A stretch of DNA of 64,000 nucleotides from an uncultured Pseudomonadota bacterium (lineage in GTDB: Bacteria > Pseudomonadota > Gammaproteobacteria > Burkholderiales > Usitatibacteraceae): NCBI GenBank assembly GCA_937898635.1, contig CALEJW010000069.1, positions 35,591 to 99,590 of the forward strand, in the 5' to 3' direction. The notes under the pieces are model-generated. The model did no database searches. It was given only the letters and a program-made list of their open reading frames with translations, and was not told the DNA's origin. Made by a program: the position numbers and the translations under genes. Of the stretch, positions 1 to 11,000 are shown piece after piece. The first letter of the stretch is position 1. Every line of letters begins with the position of its first letter.

Positions 1-1
1 C

Positions 2-1006
2 ATGAAAGTGATCGTCACCGGGGCCGCCGGCTTTATCGGCTCCAACATCGTGAAGGCGCTCAACGCGCGGGGGGTGACCGACATCGTCGCCGTGGACAAC
101 CTCACGCGCGCGGAGAAGATGCCCAACCTCGCCGACTGCGAGATCGCCGACTACCTGGACAAGCTGGACTTCATCGGGCGCGTCCGGGCCGACGAGCTCG
201 ACACGGATGTCGCCGCGGTCCTGCACCAGGGCGCGTGCTCGGACACGATGGAAGCCGACGGCCGCTACATGATGGAGAACAACTACGGCCATTCGCGCGA
301 CCTCCTCGACTGGTGCCAGCGCTTCGAGGTCCCGTTCATCTACGCCTCCTCGGCCTCGGTGTACGGCGCGGGGCGCACGTTCCGGGAGTCGCGCGAGCAC
401 GAGCGCCCGCTCAACGTCTACGGCTACTCGAAGTTCCTCTTCGACCAGGTGGTCCGCCGCCGCCTCGCCGCGCGCACGGCGCAGGTCGCGGGCTTCCGCT
501 ACTTCAACGTCTACGGCCCGCGCGAGACCCACAAGGGCCGCATGGCCTCCGTGGCCTTCCACTTCTTCAACCAGTACGTCGCCGAGGGTCGCGTGCGCCT
601 CTTCGAGGGCAGCGGCGGCTTCGGGCCGGGCGAGCAGGTGCGCGACTTCGTGAGCGTGGAGGACGCCGTCAAGGTGAACCTCTTCTTCCTCGACCACCCC
701 GAGATCTCCGGGATCTTCAACGTCGGCACCGGGCGGGCGCAGTCCTTCAACGACGTGGCCTGCGCCACGGTGAACGCGGTGCGCCGCGCGCGCGGCGAGG
801 CCCCGGCCTCGCTCGACGAACTGAAGGCGGCGGGGATCATCGAGTACATCGCCTTCCCGCCGCAGCTCGTCGGCAAGTACCAGAGCTTCACCCAGGCGGA
901 CATGTCCGCGCTCCGTGCGGCGGGATACGGCGAGCCCTTCCTCGGGGTGGACGAGGGCGTCGGACGCTACGTGGCCGCGCGCCTGGCGGCCGGGGAGGGC
1001 GCTTGA
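2..1006 (+). CDS. hldD: ADP-L-glycero-D-manno-heptose 6-epimerase
   Basis: Epimerises ADP-D-glycero-D-manno-heptose to the L-glycero form, the last step in making the heptose donor for the LPS inner core; cytosolic. The 334-residue protein is full length for the family. It opens with the Rossmann NAD(P)-binding motif [12 protein letters not shown], has the short-chain dehydrogenase serine region SSASVYG near residue 115, and the catalytic pair in [10 protein letters not shown] near residue 140. The [10 protein letters not shown] segment is typical of HldD. The ATG lies at the very edge of the window, so any upstream operon partners and the ribosome binding site are not visible. The stop overlaps the start of the following lipoprotein gene. 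Confidence 0.96.
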   Translation: MKVIVTGAAGFIGSNIVKALNARGVTDIVAVDNLTRAEKMPNLADCEIADYLDKLDFIGRVRADELDTDVAAVLHQGACSDTMEADGRYMMENNYGHSRDLLDWCQRFEVPFIYASSASVYGAGRTFRESREHERPLNVYGYSKFLFDQVVRRRLAARTAQVAGFRYFNVYGPRETHKGRMASVAFHFFNQYVAEGRVRLFEGSGGFGPGEQVRDFVSVEDAVKVNLFFLDHPEISGIFNVGTGRAQSFNDVACATVNAVRRARGEAPASLDELKAAGIIEYIAFPPQLVGKYQSFTQADMSALRAAGYGEPFLGVDEGVGRYVAARLAAGEGA

Positions 1007-1608
1007 GGCATTCCCTGCGGGTCCTCGGAGCCGCGCTGGCGATCGCCGCACTCGCGGGCGCCTGTGCGAGCGCGCCGGTCGCCCCGCCGGCATCGCCGAC
1101 GCCTGCGCCGGCTCCCCGCAATCTCGCGGCCAACGCCGGCTTCGAGGCCGATCCGTCGCCGGGGCGGGAATGCCCGCCGTCCTGGTGGTGCACCATGCAC
1201 TCGGACACGGGGTCGTTCCGCTTTTCGCTCGCCCGGGACGCGGGCTCCAACGGCCGCTTCCTCCAGGTGACGCGCGTGAGGCCGGAGCCCTGGGCGCTCG
1301 TGACCCAGGTGTTCCTCGCGGACGGCCTCGTGGGCAAGCGCGTGCGCGTATCGGCCTCGGTCAATACCGAAGACCTCGAGGAAGGCGCGGGGGCTGGACC
1401 GATGGTGATGCTCCAGGCCGTCGGCGGCCGCGTGATCGGCCACCGGCAGGTCACTCTTGCGCGCGGCCCGGGTTGGCGGCGCGAGGTCGCCGAGATCGAG
1501 ATCGCCGCGGGGACCCACCAGGTCGAGATCGCGCTGCTGGTGGAGGGCGGCGGCACCGTCGGTTTCGACGACATCGAGGCCGTCGTCCTGCCGGCCGGAG
1601 GCCACTAG
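1003..1608 (+). CDS. Predicted lipoprotein with carbohydrate-binding-like beta domain
   Basis: A 201-residue protein starting at a TTG whose last two bases are the first two of the hldD stop (TTGA overlap); it was placed there because the residues that follow form a clean lipoprotein signal (hydrophobic run, then LAGAC lipobox with Cys near residue 22). After a Pro/Ala linker comes a single domain beginning [12 protein letters not shown] and ending with a [15 protein letters not shown] strand, the pattern of galactose-binding-like/CBM jelly-roll domains. A membrane-anchored periplasmic carbohydrate- or glycan-binding role is inferred from this pattern only. Position between hldD and cysM does not reveal its function. 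No enzyme motif was seen. Confidence 0.75.
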   Translation: MRHSLRVLGAALAIAALAGACASAPVAPPASPTPAPAPRNLAANAGFEADPSPGRECPPSWWCTMHSDTGSFRFSLARDAGSNGRFLQVTRVRPEPWALVTQVFLADGLVGKRVRVSASVNTEDLEEGAGAGPMVMLQAVGGRVIGHRQVTLARGPGWRREVAEIEIAAGTHQVEIALLVEGGGTVGFDDIEAVVLPAGGH

Positions 1609-1611
1609 CCC

Positions 1612-2499
1612 ATGTTCCCCACCCTCGAGCAGTTCGTCGGCAACACGCCCCTGGTGCGCCTGCAGCGGATCCCGGGCCGCACGACCAACGCGATCCTCGC
1701 GAAGCTCGAAGGCAACAACCCCGCGGGGTCGGTGAAGGACCGGCCGGCGCTCTCGATGGTCCTGGGCGCGGAGCGCCGCGGGGAGATCAGGCCCGGCGAC
1801 ACGCTCATCGAGGCGACCAGCGGCAATACGGGCATCGCGCTCGCGATGGCCGCGGCGATGCGCGGCTACCGGATGGTCCTGGTGATGCCCGAGCACCTTT
1901 CGGTCGAGCGCCGCCAGACCATGGCCGCCTTCGGCGCGCGCTTCGTCCTGACCGCGGAGAAGGGCGGCATGGAACTCGCGCGCGACACCGCCGAGCGCAT
2001 GCGGGATGCGGGAGAGGGCGTGATCCTCGACCAGTTCGCCAATCCCGACAACCCGCTCGCGCACTACACGGGCACGGGTCCGGAGATCTGGCGCGACACG
2101 CAGGGGCGGATCACGCACTTCGTGGCGACGATGGGCACCACGGGCACCATCATGGGCGTCTCGCGCTTCCTCAAGGAGAAGAACCCCGCGATCCAGGTGG
2201 TGGGCGTGCACCCCGGGCCCGGGGCCAGCGTGCCGGGCATCCGCAAGTGGCCCGAGGCCTACCAGCCGCGCATCTACGATCGCGCCCGGGTCGACCGCAT
2301 CATCGAGGTATCGCAGCCGGAGAGCGAGGAAATGGCGCGGCGCCTGGCGGCGGAGGAGGGGATCTTCGCGGGCATCTCCTCGGGCGGCGGGCTCGCGGCG
2401 GCCCTCCAGGTGAGCGCGCAGGCGAAGGACGCGGTGATCGTGCACATCGTCTGCGACCGCGGCGACCGCTACCTCTCGACCGGGGTCTTCCCGGCCTGA
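1612..2499 (+). CDS. cysM: Cysteine synthase B (O-acetylserine sulfhydrylase)
   Basis: PLP-dependent beta-replacement enzyme that makes L-cysteine from O-acetylserine and sulfide or thiosulfate; cytosolic. The 295-residue length fits CysM. The PLP lysine is in NPAGSVKDRPA near residue 43, the substrate-binding loop ATSGNTGIALA near residue 70, and the phosphate-binding glycine-rich segment MGTTGTIMGVSRF near residue 180. The Cys of CDRGDRYLSTG near the C-terminus matches the CysM type. The start lies 3 bases after the lipoprotein stop, suggesting the same transcript as hldD. CysK is the main alternative, but the KEKNPAIQVVGV and CDRGDRYLS features favour CysM. Confidence 0.95.
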   Translation: MFPTLEQFVGNTPLVRLQRIPGRTTNAILAKLEGNNPAGSVKDRPALSMVLGAERRGEIRPGDTLIEATSGNTGIALAMAAAMRGYRMVLVMPEHLSVERRQTMAAFGARFVLTAEKGGMELARDTAERMRDAGEGVILDQFANPDNPLAHYTGTGPEIWRDTQGRITHFVATMGTTGTIMGVSRFLKEKNPAIQVVGVHPGPGASVPGIRKWPEAYQPRIYDRARVDRIIEVSQPESEEMARRLAAEEGIFAGISSGGGLAAALQVSAQAKDAVIVHIVCDRGDRYLSTGVFPA

Positions 2500-2505
2500 G
2501 TCGCG

Positions 2506-3504
2506 CTAGTCCACCCGGACGAGCTGCTTGCCGAAGTTCTCGCCCTTGAGGAGTCCGATGAAGGCCCCGGGCGCCGATTCGAGGCCCTCCGCGACCGTTT
2601 CCCGGTATTTCAGCCGCCCGGCGGCCACGTGGCCCGCCAGCTCCCGCATGGCGCCGGGCCAGAGGTCCATTCGGTCGCTCACGATGAAGCCCTGCAGGCG
2701 CACCCGGTTCACGAGGAGCGAGAAGACATTGCGGATGGGGATGTCCTTGCCCTCGTAGCCGGCGATGAGGCCGCACAGCGCGATCCGGGCCCCCGTGTTC
2801 ACCCGGCGGAGCACCGCGTCGAGGATCTCGCCGCCGACGTTGTCGAAATAGGCGTCCACGCCGGTGGGCGCGGCGGCCCGCAAGGCCGCGTCGAGCCCGT
2901 CCGCCTTGTAGTCGATGCAGGCGTCGAAGCCGAGCTCCTTCACCGCGTAGTCGCACTTGGCCGGGCCGCCGGCGATGCCCACGGCGCGGCAGCCCGCGAG
3001 CCGGGCGAGCTGGCCCGCGGCGCTGCCCACCGCGCCGCTCGCCGCGGACACCACCACGGTCTCGCCCGGGCGCGGGGTGCAGATCTGCGTGAGACCCATC
3101 CAGGCGGTGATGCCCGGCATGCCCGCGGCGCCCAGCCAGACGGTCTCGGGCAGTCGCGGGTCCGGGATCTTCACGAGCCCCTTGCCGTCGGAGAGCGCGA
3201 AGCGCTGCCAGCCCTGCGTGCCGAGGACCTTCTCGCCCGCGTCGAAGCCCGGGTGGCGCGAGGAGACGATCTCGCCCACCGTGCCCCCCACCATGGTCTC
3301 GCCCAGTTCCACGCGCGCGGCGTAGGACCTGGCCTCGTTCATTCGCCCGCGCATGTAGGGATCGAGGGAGAGCCACCTCACCCGGATGAGCACCTGGCCC
3401 TCGGCGGGCTCCGGCACCGCTTCCTCGACGAAGCGGAAATTCGCGGGCTCCACCCGCCCGGCGGGTCGGGAGTCCAGCACCACCTTCAGGTTCGTCTCGC
3501 TCAC
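2506..3504 (-). CDS. NADP-dependent oxidoreductase, MDR family (curcumin reductase-like)
   Basis: A 332-residue medium-chain dehydrogenase/reductase of the CurA/leukotriene B4 12-hydroxydehydrogenase type, which reduces C=C bonds of enones with NADPH; the true substrate is unknown. Family marks are the N-terminal GroES-like part (SLDPYMRGRMNEARSY), the nucleotide-binding motif VVSAASGAVGSAAGQLA near residue 155, and CIDYKADGLDAAL. No zinc-binding cysteines are present, as expected for this group. The GTG at 3504 was chosen over an upstream ATG at 3534 because it has a good ribosome binding site (GGAGGA, 5 bases away). It converges on cysM, with 6 bases between the two stop codons. Confidence 0.9.
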   Translation of the reverse strand: MSETNLKVVLDSRPAGRVEPANFRFVEEAVPEPAEGQVLIRVRWLSLDPYMRGRMNEARSYAARVELGETMVGGTVGEIVSSRHPGFDAGEKVLGTQGWQRFALSDGKGLVKIPDPRLPETVWLGAAGMPGITAWMGLTQICTPRPGETVVVSAASGAVGSAAGQLARLAGCRAVGIAGGPAKCDYAVKELGFDACIDYKADGLDAALRAAAPTGVDAYFDNVGGEILDAVLRRVNTGARIALCGLIAGYEGKDIPIRNVFSLLVNRVRLQGFIVSDRMDLWPGAMRELAGHVAAGRLKYRETVAEGLESAPGAFIGLLKGENFGKQLVRVD

Positions 3505-3584
3505 GGTTCCTCCGGCTTTGCGCGGCGCACGCATTCGTTGCTAGTCTTGGCTTCCCCCGACCATAGCATTGCGCGTCCCCGCCC

Positions 3585-4358
3585 ATGGCTCCCATCCTCG
3601 TCTTCGACATCGAAACCGTTCCGGACGTGGCCGGCCTTCGCCGCGCGTGGGACCTCGCGGCGGACGCCTCCGACGAGGCCGTCGCGGAGCTCGCCGCGCA
3701 GCGCAGGCGCCAGGCGACGGGCAGCGACTTCCTGCCCTGCCACCTGCACCGCGTGGTCGCGATCTCCTGCGCGCTGAGGGACCGGGAGGCGGTGCGCGTC
3801 TGGTCGCTGGGAGCCGCGGGCGACGACGAGGCCGAGCTGGTGCGGCGCTTCTTCGACGGCATCGACAAGTACACGCCCCAGCTCGTCTCGTGGAACGGCA
3901 GCGGCTTCGACCTGCCGGTGCTCCACTATCGCGCGCTCTTCCACGGCATCGCCGCGCCGCGCTACTGGGACCTCGGCGAGGACGACAAGGACTTCAAGTG
4001 GAACAACTACATCTCGCGCTTCCACGCCCGCCACGTGGACCTCATGGACCTCCTCGCGGGCTACCAGAACCGCGCCTTCGCGCCGCTCGACGACATCGCC
4101 CGGCTCTGCGGCCTGCCGGGCAAGCTGGGCATGGACGGCGCCAAGGTGTGGCCGGCCTGGCGGGAGGGAAGGATCGAGGCCATCCGCGACTACTGCGAGA
4201 CCGACGTCGCCAACACCTACCTCCTGTTCCAGCGCTTCCAGAGAATGCGCGGCGCGCTCTCGCCCGCCGCCTACGACAAGGAGATGGCCCTCTTCCGCGC
4301 GTTCCTGGCCGAGCAGAAGGCGACGCACTGGCGGGAGTTCGCCGAAGCCTGGAAATAG
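3585..4358 (+). CDS. Predicted 3'-5' exonuclease (PolB exonuclease-like)
   Basis: A 257-residue protein of the predicted 3'-5' exonuclease family related to the proofreading domain of family B DNA polymerases. The ExoI motif is VFDIETVPD at residues 5-13 (Asp and Glu metal ligands), the ExoII region is VSWNGSGFDLPVL near residue 104, and ExoIII is in IRDYCETDVANTYL near residue 207. There is no polymerase domain, so it probably acts as a stand-alone nuclease in DNA or RNA processing; the substrate is unknown. It diverges from the oxidoreductase gene with 80 bases between them; no strong promoter was recognised in that gap. Confidence 0.88.
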   Translation: MAPILVFDIETVPDVAGLRRAWDLAADASDEAVAELAAQRRRQATGSDFLPCHLHRVVAISCALRDREAVRVWSLGAAGDDEAELVRRFFDGIDKYTPQLVSWNGSGFDLPVLHYRALFHGIAAPRYWDLGEDDKDFKWNNYISRFHARHVDLMDLLAGYQNRAFAPLDDIARLCGLPGKLGMDGAKVWPAWREGRIEAIRDYCETDVANTYLLFQRFQRMRGALSPAAYDKEMALFRAFLAEQKATHWREFAEAWK

Positions 4359-4368
4359 GCGCGCGTCC

Positions 4369-5499
4369 CTAGGCGCCGGGCTTGCGGAAGGGGGAGCGCT
4401 CGTTCAGCTCGTCCACGTAGCCCGCCACGCCCGCGCCTTCGCGCGCGAGGAAGTCGTCCACCGCCCGCGCGAACGCCGGGTGGGCGAGCCAGTGGAAGGA
4501 GCGGGTCTTCTCCGGCAGGAATCCGCGGGCGTGCTTGTGCTCGCCCTGGGCGCCGCCCTCGACCCGCCCGATGCCGCGCTCGATCGCGAACTCGATCGCC
4601 TGGTAGTAGCACGCCTCGAAGTGCAGCCCCGGCACGAACTCGACCGCGCCCCAGTAGCGGCCGTAGAGGGCGCAGGGCGAGAAGAGGTCCAGGGCGGCCG
4701 CGACCCGCCGTCCCTCGCGCTCGGCGATCACGAGGAGGACGCCCCCGGGCATGCGCCGCGCGAGCATGCCGAAGAACTCCCGCGTGAGGTAGGGCGTGGA
4801 GCGGTGCGCGCGGTAGGTGCGGCGGTAGCAGTCCGCGAAGAAGTCCCAGTCGGCCTCGCTCGCCTCGTGCCCGGTGGCGCGGCGGATCACGACGCCCGAT
4901 TCGGCCACCTTGCGCCGCTCCTGGCGGATCTTCTTGCGCTTTTCCTGCGAGAGGGCGCCCAGGAAATCGTCGAAGCTCCCGTAGCCGGCATTTCGCCAGT
5001 GGAACTGCACGCCGCTTCGCTCCATGAGCCCCGCGCGGCGCAGGGCCGGCGCCTCCGCCTCGTCGGGGAAGAGAACGTGCAGCGACGAGGCGCCCTCGCG
5101 CTTTGCGAGCTCCACCAGGTCGCGCGCGAGCGCCTCCCGGACGGCGCCGGAGCGCGCCATCAGCCGCGGCCCCGTCACGGGCGTGAAGGGAACCGCGGCG
5201 AGGAGCTTGGGGTAGTAGGCGAGCCCGTGGCGCTCGTAGGCCTCGGCCCAGGCCCAGTCGAAGACGTACTCGCCGTAGGAGTGCGCCTTCGCGTAGAGCG
5301 GCACGGCCCCGGCGAGCGAGCCGTGCTCCCAGCGCGTGAGGTAGCGGGGCGCCCAGCCGGTGGCGGGCGAGGCGCAGCCCGAGCGGTGCAGGCTGTCCAG
5401 GAAGGCGTGGGAGAGCGTCGGGTTGCCGTCGTGCAGCGCATCCCAGGCTTCGGCGGGAATGCCGTCGAGGGATTCGACGAGGCGGACGGGCTCGGGCAA
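4369..5499 (-). CDS. FemAB-like GNAT-fold acyltransferase (COG3146-type)
   Basis: A 376-residue protein of the large FemAB-related family often annotated 'peptidoglycan biosynthesis/recognition'. Diagnostic stretches are NPTLSHAFLDSLH near residue 27, HSYGEYVFDWAWAEAY near residue 72, the middle SQEKRKKIRQERRKV basic helix near residue 185, and RVEGGAQGEHKHARGF near residue 319. The fold is that of aminoacyl or acyl transferases, but substrate and role are not established. The start is a TTG with no convincing ribosome binding site; the conserved N-terminus begins within about ten residues of it, so a later start is unlikely. It diverges from nadE, and its stop lies 10 bases from that of the converging exonuclease gene. 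Confidence 0.85.
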   Translation of the reverse strand: MPEPVRLVESLDGIPAEAWDALHDGNPTLSHAFLDSLHRSGCASPATGWAPRYLTRWEHGSLAGAVPLYAKAHSYGEYVFDWAWAEAYERHGLAYYPKLLAAVPFTPVTGPRLMARSGAVREALARDLVELAKREGASSLHVLFPDEAEAPALRRAGLMERSGVQFHWRNAGYGSFDDFLGALSQEKRKKIRQERRKVAESGVVIRRATGHEASEADWDFFADCYRRTYRAHRSTPYLTREFFGMLARRMPGGVLLVIAEREGRRVAAALDLFSPCALYGRYWGAVEFVPGLHFEACYYQAIEFAIERGIGRVEGGAQGEHKHARGFLPEKTRSFHWLAHPAFARAVDDFLAREGAGVAGYVDELNERSPFRKPGA

Positions 5500-5512
5500 G
5501 GGTCGGGAGACT

Positions 5513-5518
5513 TATAAT
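5513..5518 (+). promoter_or_regulatory. Putative -10 box of the nadE promoter
   Basis: TATAAT, a perfect -10 hexamer, lies 62 bases before the nadE start codon in the gap between two divergent genes. No good -35 hexamer is found 16-18 bases upstream, so an activator or a weak promoter is possible. The same -10-only pattern recurs before ftsK, serS, prfB, bamD and lolC in this window. Confidence 0.5.
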
Positions 5519-5580
5519 GGGCCACCCGATTCTATCCGTCCGCCGCTGCCGCCGGCCCCTCCCGCCAGGTTTCCCGCCCC

Positions 5581-7526
<1,946 letters not shown>

Positions 7527-7580
7527 GCCCCCCGGGGGCTTTCCTGCTATCCTGACGCGCACTCCCGGGAGACAAAACGC

Positions 7581-7718
7581 ATGCTTCTCGCCGCCTTCTA
7601 CGTCTTCGCGATCGCCGCGATCATCCTGCACTACACGGGCCACCTGAAGCGGTGGAACTGCGAGTGGATCCTGATCGTTCTCGCGATCGCCGTCTTCCCG
7701 GCCGTCCTCTTCCTCTGA
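7581..7718 (+). CDS. Small two-segment membrane protein, 45 residues
   Basis: A short open frame with a purine-rich ribosome binding site (GGGAG about 9 bases before the ATG). It encodes 45 residues made of two hydrophobic segments, roughly residues 2-17 and 28-45, separated by a short polar hinge containing HYTGHLKRWNCEW. The design suggests a hairpin inner-membrane peptide. It lies 54 bases after glnB and faces the converging mtfA gene. No family was recognised. The hydrophobic pattern and usable ribosome binding site support a real gene, but conservation across species would be needed to prove it. Confidence 0.55.
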   Translation: MLLAAFYVFAIAAIILHYTGHLKRWNCEWILIVLAIAVFPAVLFL

Positions 7719-7740
7719 GCGGCCGCGCCGGCCGCCTTTC

Positions 7741-8553
7741 CTAGGCAGTCGCGGCGCCGAGCCGCGCGAGCGGATCCTGGCGGTAGAAGCGCCGGAGCTC
7801 GCCGTACACCGCCGGGTAGGCCGGTTCCAGCCACTCCGGCGTCTCGAAGAACGCCTCCGACACCACCGCGAAGAACTCGCCGGGATTCTCCGCGGCGTAG
7901 GGGTCGATCGGCAGCTCGTCGAGCGCCCGGCCCCCGTCGCGCTCCTCCCGTTCCTCGGCCTCTTCCACGCGCCGGCGGAAGTCCCCGTAGGCGCCGGCGA
8001 AGGCCTCGCGCCACCGGGCGAGCGACATCCCGGCGTGCAGGGGCGGGCAGCCGTTGGGTTCTCCGCTGCGCATGTCGAGCTTGTGCGCGAACTCGTGGAT
8101 CACCACGTTGTAGCCGGCCACGCGCGCGTCCTCGTCGCCCGCCATCGCGACGTCCTCGTAGGAGAGGATCACCGGCCCGCCGAGCCAGGCCTCCCCTGCC
8201 ATCGGGTCGTTCACGAGATGCACGACGCCCGCCTCGTCGACGATCTCGCGCTCGGGGGCGAACTGGCCCGGGTAGACGATCACCTCGCTCCAGCCGTCGT
8301 ACCACTCGAGCCCGAGCTCCAGCACGAGGATCGAGGCCTGCGCCGCGACCTGCACGTGCATGAACGGGGTGATCTCGAGGTCGTGGGTGCCGGAGAACTG
8401 CTTCGCCGCGAGGAAACGGCCGGAGAGCGCGCGCAGCCGCTCCGAGTCCTGCGCCGGCATGCCCCGCATGAAGAGGTAGGGCAGCGTGGCGGACTCCCAG
8501 AGCCCCTCGTCGATGGGGGGTGGCTCGCCGCGCCTGCCCAGCCAGCCGAACAT
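7741..8553 (-). CDS. mtfA: Zinc-dependent peptidase, MtfA family (M90)
   Basis: A 270-residue protein of the MtfA/DUF980 family. In E. coli MtfA is a cytosolic metallopeptidase that binds the Mlc repressor and so affects the glucose PTS. The zinc motif HExxH is visible as VVIHEFAHKLD near residue 150, and the third-ligand region PIDPYAAENPGEFFAVVSEAFFE follows near residue 217. N-terminal LPYLFMRGMPAQDSERLR matches the family. Length is close to E. coli MtfA (265). No Mlc or PTS gene is in this window, so the regulatory partner cannot be inferred. It follows the DUF2807 gene by 3 bases, at the end of a long minus-strand run. Confidence 0.92.
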   Translation of the reverse strand: MFGWLGRRGEPPPIDEGLWESATLPYLFMRGMPAQDSERLRALSGRFLAAKQFSGTHDLEITPFMHVQVAAQASILVLELGLEWYDGWSEVIVYPGQFAPEREIVDEAGVVHLVNDPMAGEAWLGGPVILSYEDVAMAGDEDARVAGYNVVIHEFAHKLDMRSGEPNGCPPLHAGMSLARWREAFAGAYGDFRRRVEEAEEREERDGGRALDELPIDPYAAENPGEFFAVVSEAFFETPEWLEPAYPAVYGELRRFYRQDPLARLGAATA

Positions 8554-8556
8554 GCC

Positions 8557-9300
8557 TCAGGGTGCGGGGCCGAGCCGCTTGATGCTGCCCGAGCCGGCGA
8601 CCCGCCTCGTGATCTCGGGATCGCCGTGGTAGCGCACGCTGCCGCTGCCGGCGATGGAGACCTCCAGCGTTTCCCTGGCCCAGAGCGTGGCGTCGCCCGA
8701 GCCCGCGATGCTCAGCTTCGAGCGCCGCGTCTCGAGCCGCCCGGCCTCGATGTCGCCCGAGCCCGCGATCTTGGTCGTCATCTCGTCGGCCCGCCCGGCG
8801 ACCTTGACGTCACCGCTGCCCGCGACGGAAATGGAGAGCTTGCCCGCCTCGACCCGGGCGATTCGGATGTCGCCGGTGCCGGCGACGGCGAGGGCGAGGG
8901 AGCCGGACTTCACCGACTCGGAGACGATGTCCCCGCTGCCGGAGACGGACAGGGCGTCGAAGGCGGGGCCGGTGACGAGAATCCGGATCGTGGGGCGGCC
9001 GGTCGCGTTGATCTTGCGCGCGTAGCGGATGCGCAGCTTCCCGCGCTCGACCACCGTCTCGATCTCCGGCAGGAGGTTGTCGTCGGCCTCGATCGAGACC
9101 GACTCGGCGCCGCCCTGGCGGATGACCAGGGTGCCGGGGACGGCGAGATCGACGCCGGTGAAGCCCGTGACGTTGCGCGATTCCTGCACCACCTTGCCGG
9201 AGGCGGCGATGGTGTCGGCGCCGAAGAAGGCCCCGGCGGGCAGGCCGGCGAGGGCGGCCAGGGCGGCGAAGGTGGCGATCAGCTTGCGGCGGTCGGTCAT
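8557..9300 (-). CDS. Secreted DUF2807 (auto-transporter adhesin head GIN domain) protein
   Basis: A 247-residue exported protein: signal-like N-terminus (basic start, hydrophobic run around residues 9-27 ending near AGAFFGA), then DUF2807, a right-handed beta-solenoid built of repeats of the form (V/I)xGSGD(V/I) seen at least six times, for example VSGSGDIVSE, VAGTGDIRIA, VAGSGDVKVA, IAGSGDIEAG and IAGSGDATLW. The function of these proteins is not established; surface or periplasmic location is likely. The start ATG shares the four bases ATGA with the purK stop, pointing to translational coupling to an unrelated purine gene. Confidence 0.88.
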   Translation of the reverse strand: MTDRRKLIATFAALAALAGLPAGAFFGADTIAASGKVVQESRNVTGFTGVDLAVPGTLVIRQGGAESVSIEADDNLLPEIETVVERGKLRIRYARKINATGRPTIRILVTGPAFDALSVSGSGDIVSESVKSGSLALAVAGTGDIRIARVEAGKLSISVAGSGDVKVAGRADEMTTKIAGSGDIEAGRLETRRSKLSIAGSGDATLWARETLEVSIAGSGSVRYHGDPEITRRVAGSGSIKRLGPAP

Positions 9301-10499
9301 GGGGGGTCTCCTGGTGGCTCGCGATCCCCATGGGACGCGGCGGACGCCGGGTTCGGATTCAGGCGCGGCGGGTCCGCGATGCCGAGGTCGCGCCGGATCT
9401 GCACCGCCACCTCGAGCGCGCGCTCGAGGGAGGGTTCGCAGACGGTGACGTGGCCCATCTTGCGCCCCGGGCGCGCCTCGCGCTTGCCGTAGAGGTGCAG
9501 GTGGGCCCCGGCGTGGCCCAGCACCGCCTCCCAGCGCGGCTCGCCCGTGCCCCAGATGTCGCCCAGCAGGTTCACCATCACCGCCGGCGTGTGCTGCGTC
9601 GGGTCGCCCAGCGGCAGCCCGCAGAGCACGCGCACCTGCTGCTCGAACTGCGAGGTGCGGCAGGCGTCGATCGTGAAATGCCCGCTGTTGTGCGGGCGCG
9701 GCGCGATCTCGTTCACCAGCAGGCGGCCCGCCACCACGAACATCTCCACGGCGAGGACGCCCACGTAGTCGAGGGCCCCGGCGAGGCGGGAAGCGAGCGC
9801 CGTGGCCTCGGCCGCGAGCGGCGCGGGGATCCGGGCGGGCGCGATCGTGAGGTCGAGGATCCCCCGCGCGTGGCGGTTCTCCGCCACCGGGAAGACCGCC
9901 ACCTCGCCGCCGGCGGCGCGCGCGAGGATCACCGAGATCTCGAGCTCGAGGTCGAGCCGCTCCTCGAGCACGCAGGGCGCGCGCTGCCAGTCGGCGAAGA
10001 CGCGCTCGAGGTCGCGGCGGGAGGCGATCGTCGCCTGCCCCTTGCCGTCGTAGCCGAAGCGCGCCGTCTTCAGGAGGGCGGGCAGGCGCACGCGCTCGAG
10101 CGCGGCGTCGAAATCGGCCTCGGCGCGCACGTCCGCGTAGGGACCCAGGGGCAGCCCGTGGGCCGCGAGGAAGGCCTTCTCGCGGCTGCGGTCCTGGGCC
10201 ACCGCGACCGCGTTGCCGCTCGGGCGCACGAGGGTCGTCTGCGCGAGCGCGTGCAGGGCCTCGGCCGGCGCGTTCTCGAATTCCGTCGTCACCGCGGCGC
10301 AGGTCTGCGCCAGCTCGGCGAGCGACACCGGGTGCGTGTAGGCGGTGTTCAGGTGCCCCGTGGCGAACTCCGCGGCCGGGGACAGGGGATCGGGGTCGAG
10401 CACCGTGACGCGGTAGCCGAGCGTTCGCGCCGCGACCGTGAACATGCGCCCGAGCTGGCCCCCGCCCAGGAGCCCGAGGGTCGCGCCCGGCTCGATCAC
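9297..10499 (-). CDS. purK: 5-(carboxyamino)imidazole ribonucleotide synthase
   Basis: ATP-grasp enzyme that carboxylates aminoimidazole ribonucleotide with bicarbonate to N5-CAIR in purine synthesis; cytosolic. The 400-residue protein starts [19 protein letters not shown], the PurK dinucleotide-like loop, and shows the ATP-grasp segments [15 protein letters not shown] near residue 155, [16 protein letters not shown] near residue 190 and [16 protein letters not shown] near residue 265, the last carrying metal ligands. The start is a GTG sharing GTGA with the purE stop, so the two consecutive enzymes of the pathway are translationally coupled. About 20 extra C-terminal residues are Pro/Gly-rich. 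Confidence 0.95.
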   Translation of the reverse strand: MIEPGATLGLLGGGQLGRMFTVAARTLGYRVTVLDPDPLSPAAEFATGHLNTAYTHPVSLAELAQTCAAVTTEFENAPAEALHALAQTTLVRPSGNAVAVAQDRSREKAFLAAHGLPLGPYADVRAEADFDAALERVRLPALLKTARFGYDGKGQATIASRRDLERVFADWQRAPCVLEERLDLELEISVILARAAGGEVAVFPVAENRHARGILDLTIAPARIPAPLAAEATALASRLAGALDYVGVLAVEMFVVAGRLLVNEIAPRPHNSGHFTIDACRTSQFEQQVRVLCGLPLGDPTQHTPAVMVNLLGDIWGTGEPRWEAVLGHAGAHLHLYGKREARPGRKMGHVTVCEPSLERALEVAVQIRRDLGIADPPRLNPNPASAASHGDREPPGDPP

Positions 10500-10990
10500 A
10501 GCACGTCGGGGAGCTGCATGGCCGCGACGGTCTCGCGCAGCTCCTCGCGGTAGGCCGCGAGCTTCCCGGCGAGCGCCGCGTCGCCCGCCGCGAGCAGGCT
10601 CACGGCGAAGAGGCCGGCGTTGGCCGCGCCCGCCTCGCCGATGGCGAAGGTCGCCACGGGGATGCCCTTGGGCATCTGCACGATCGAGTAGAGCGAATCC
10701 TGCCCGGCGAGGTGCTTCGAGGGCACGGGAACGCCCAGCACGGGAAGCGTCGTCTTCGAGGCGATCATCCCCGGCAGGTGGGCGGCGCCGCCCGCGCCCG
10801 CGATGATGCAGTGCAGGCCCCGGGCGCGCGCGCTCTGGGCGTACTCGAACATCGCGTCCGGCGTCCGGTGCGCCGAGACGACCCGGTGCTCGAAGGGCAC
10901 GCCGAAGTCCTTGAGCACCTTCGCCGCATGCTGCATCACCTCCCAGTCGCTCTGGGAGCCCATCACCACGCCGACGACCGGCTTTGCCAT
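10496..10990 (-). CDS. purE: N5-CAIR mutase
   Basis: Rearranges N5-CAIR to CAIR, the step after PurK. The protein has 164 residues from the chosen ATG; the in-frame GTG nine bases upstream is less likely because the GAGGT ribosome binding site, which overlaps the stop of the preceding arnA-type gene, is well spaced for the ATG. Class I PurE motifs are clear: [13 protein letters not shown] near residue 8, [14 protein letters not shown] near residue 38, [16 protein letters not shown] near residue 63 and [22 protein letters not shown] near residue 85. Being directly behind the arn genes suggests that purine genes are carried on the lipid A modification transcript. Confidence 0.96.
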   Translation of the reverse strand: MAKPVVGVVMGSQSDWEVMQHAAKVLKDFGVPFEHRVVSAHRTPDAMFEYAQSARARGLHCIIAGAGGAAHLPGMIASKTTLPVLGVPVPSKHLAGQDSLYSIVQMPKGIPVATFAIGEAGAANAGLFAVSLLAAGDAALAGKLAAYREELRETVAAMQLPDVL

Positions 10991-11000
10991 GTCCGCCACC

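Noticed and set aside
7527..7545. Possible terminator after glnB (GCCCC/GGGGC followed by TTTCC)
   Set aside because: The stem is about 5 bp with a tiny loop and only three T residues; too weak to call.
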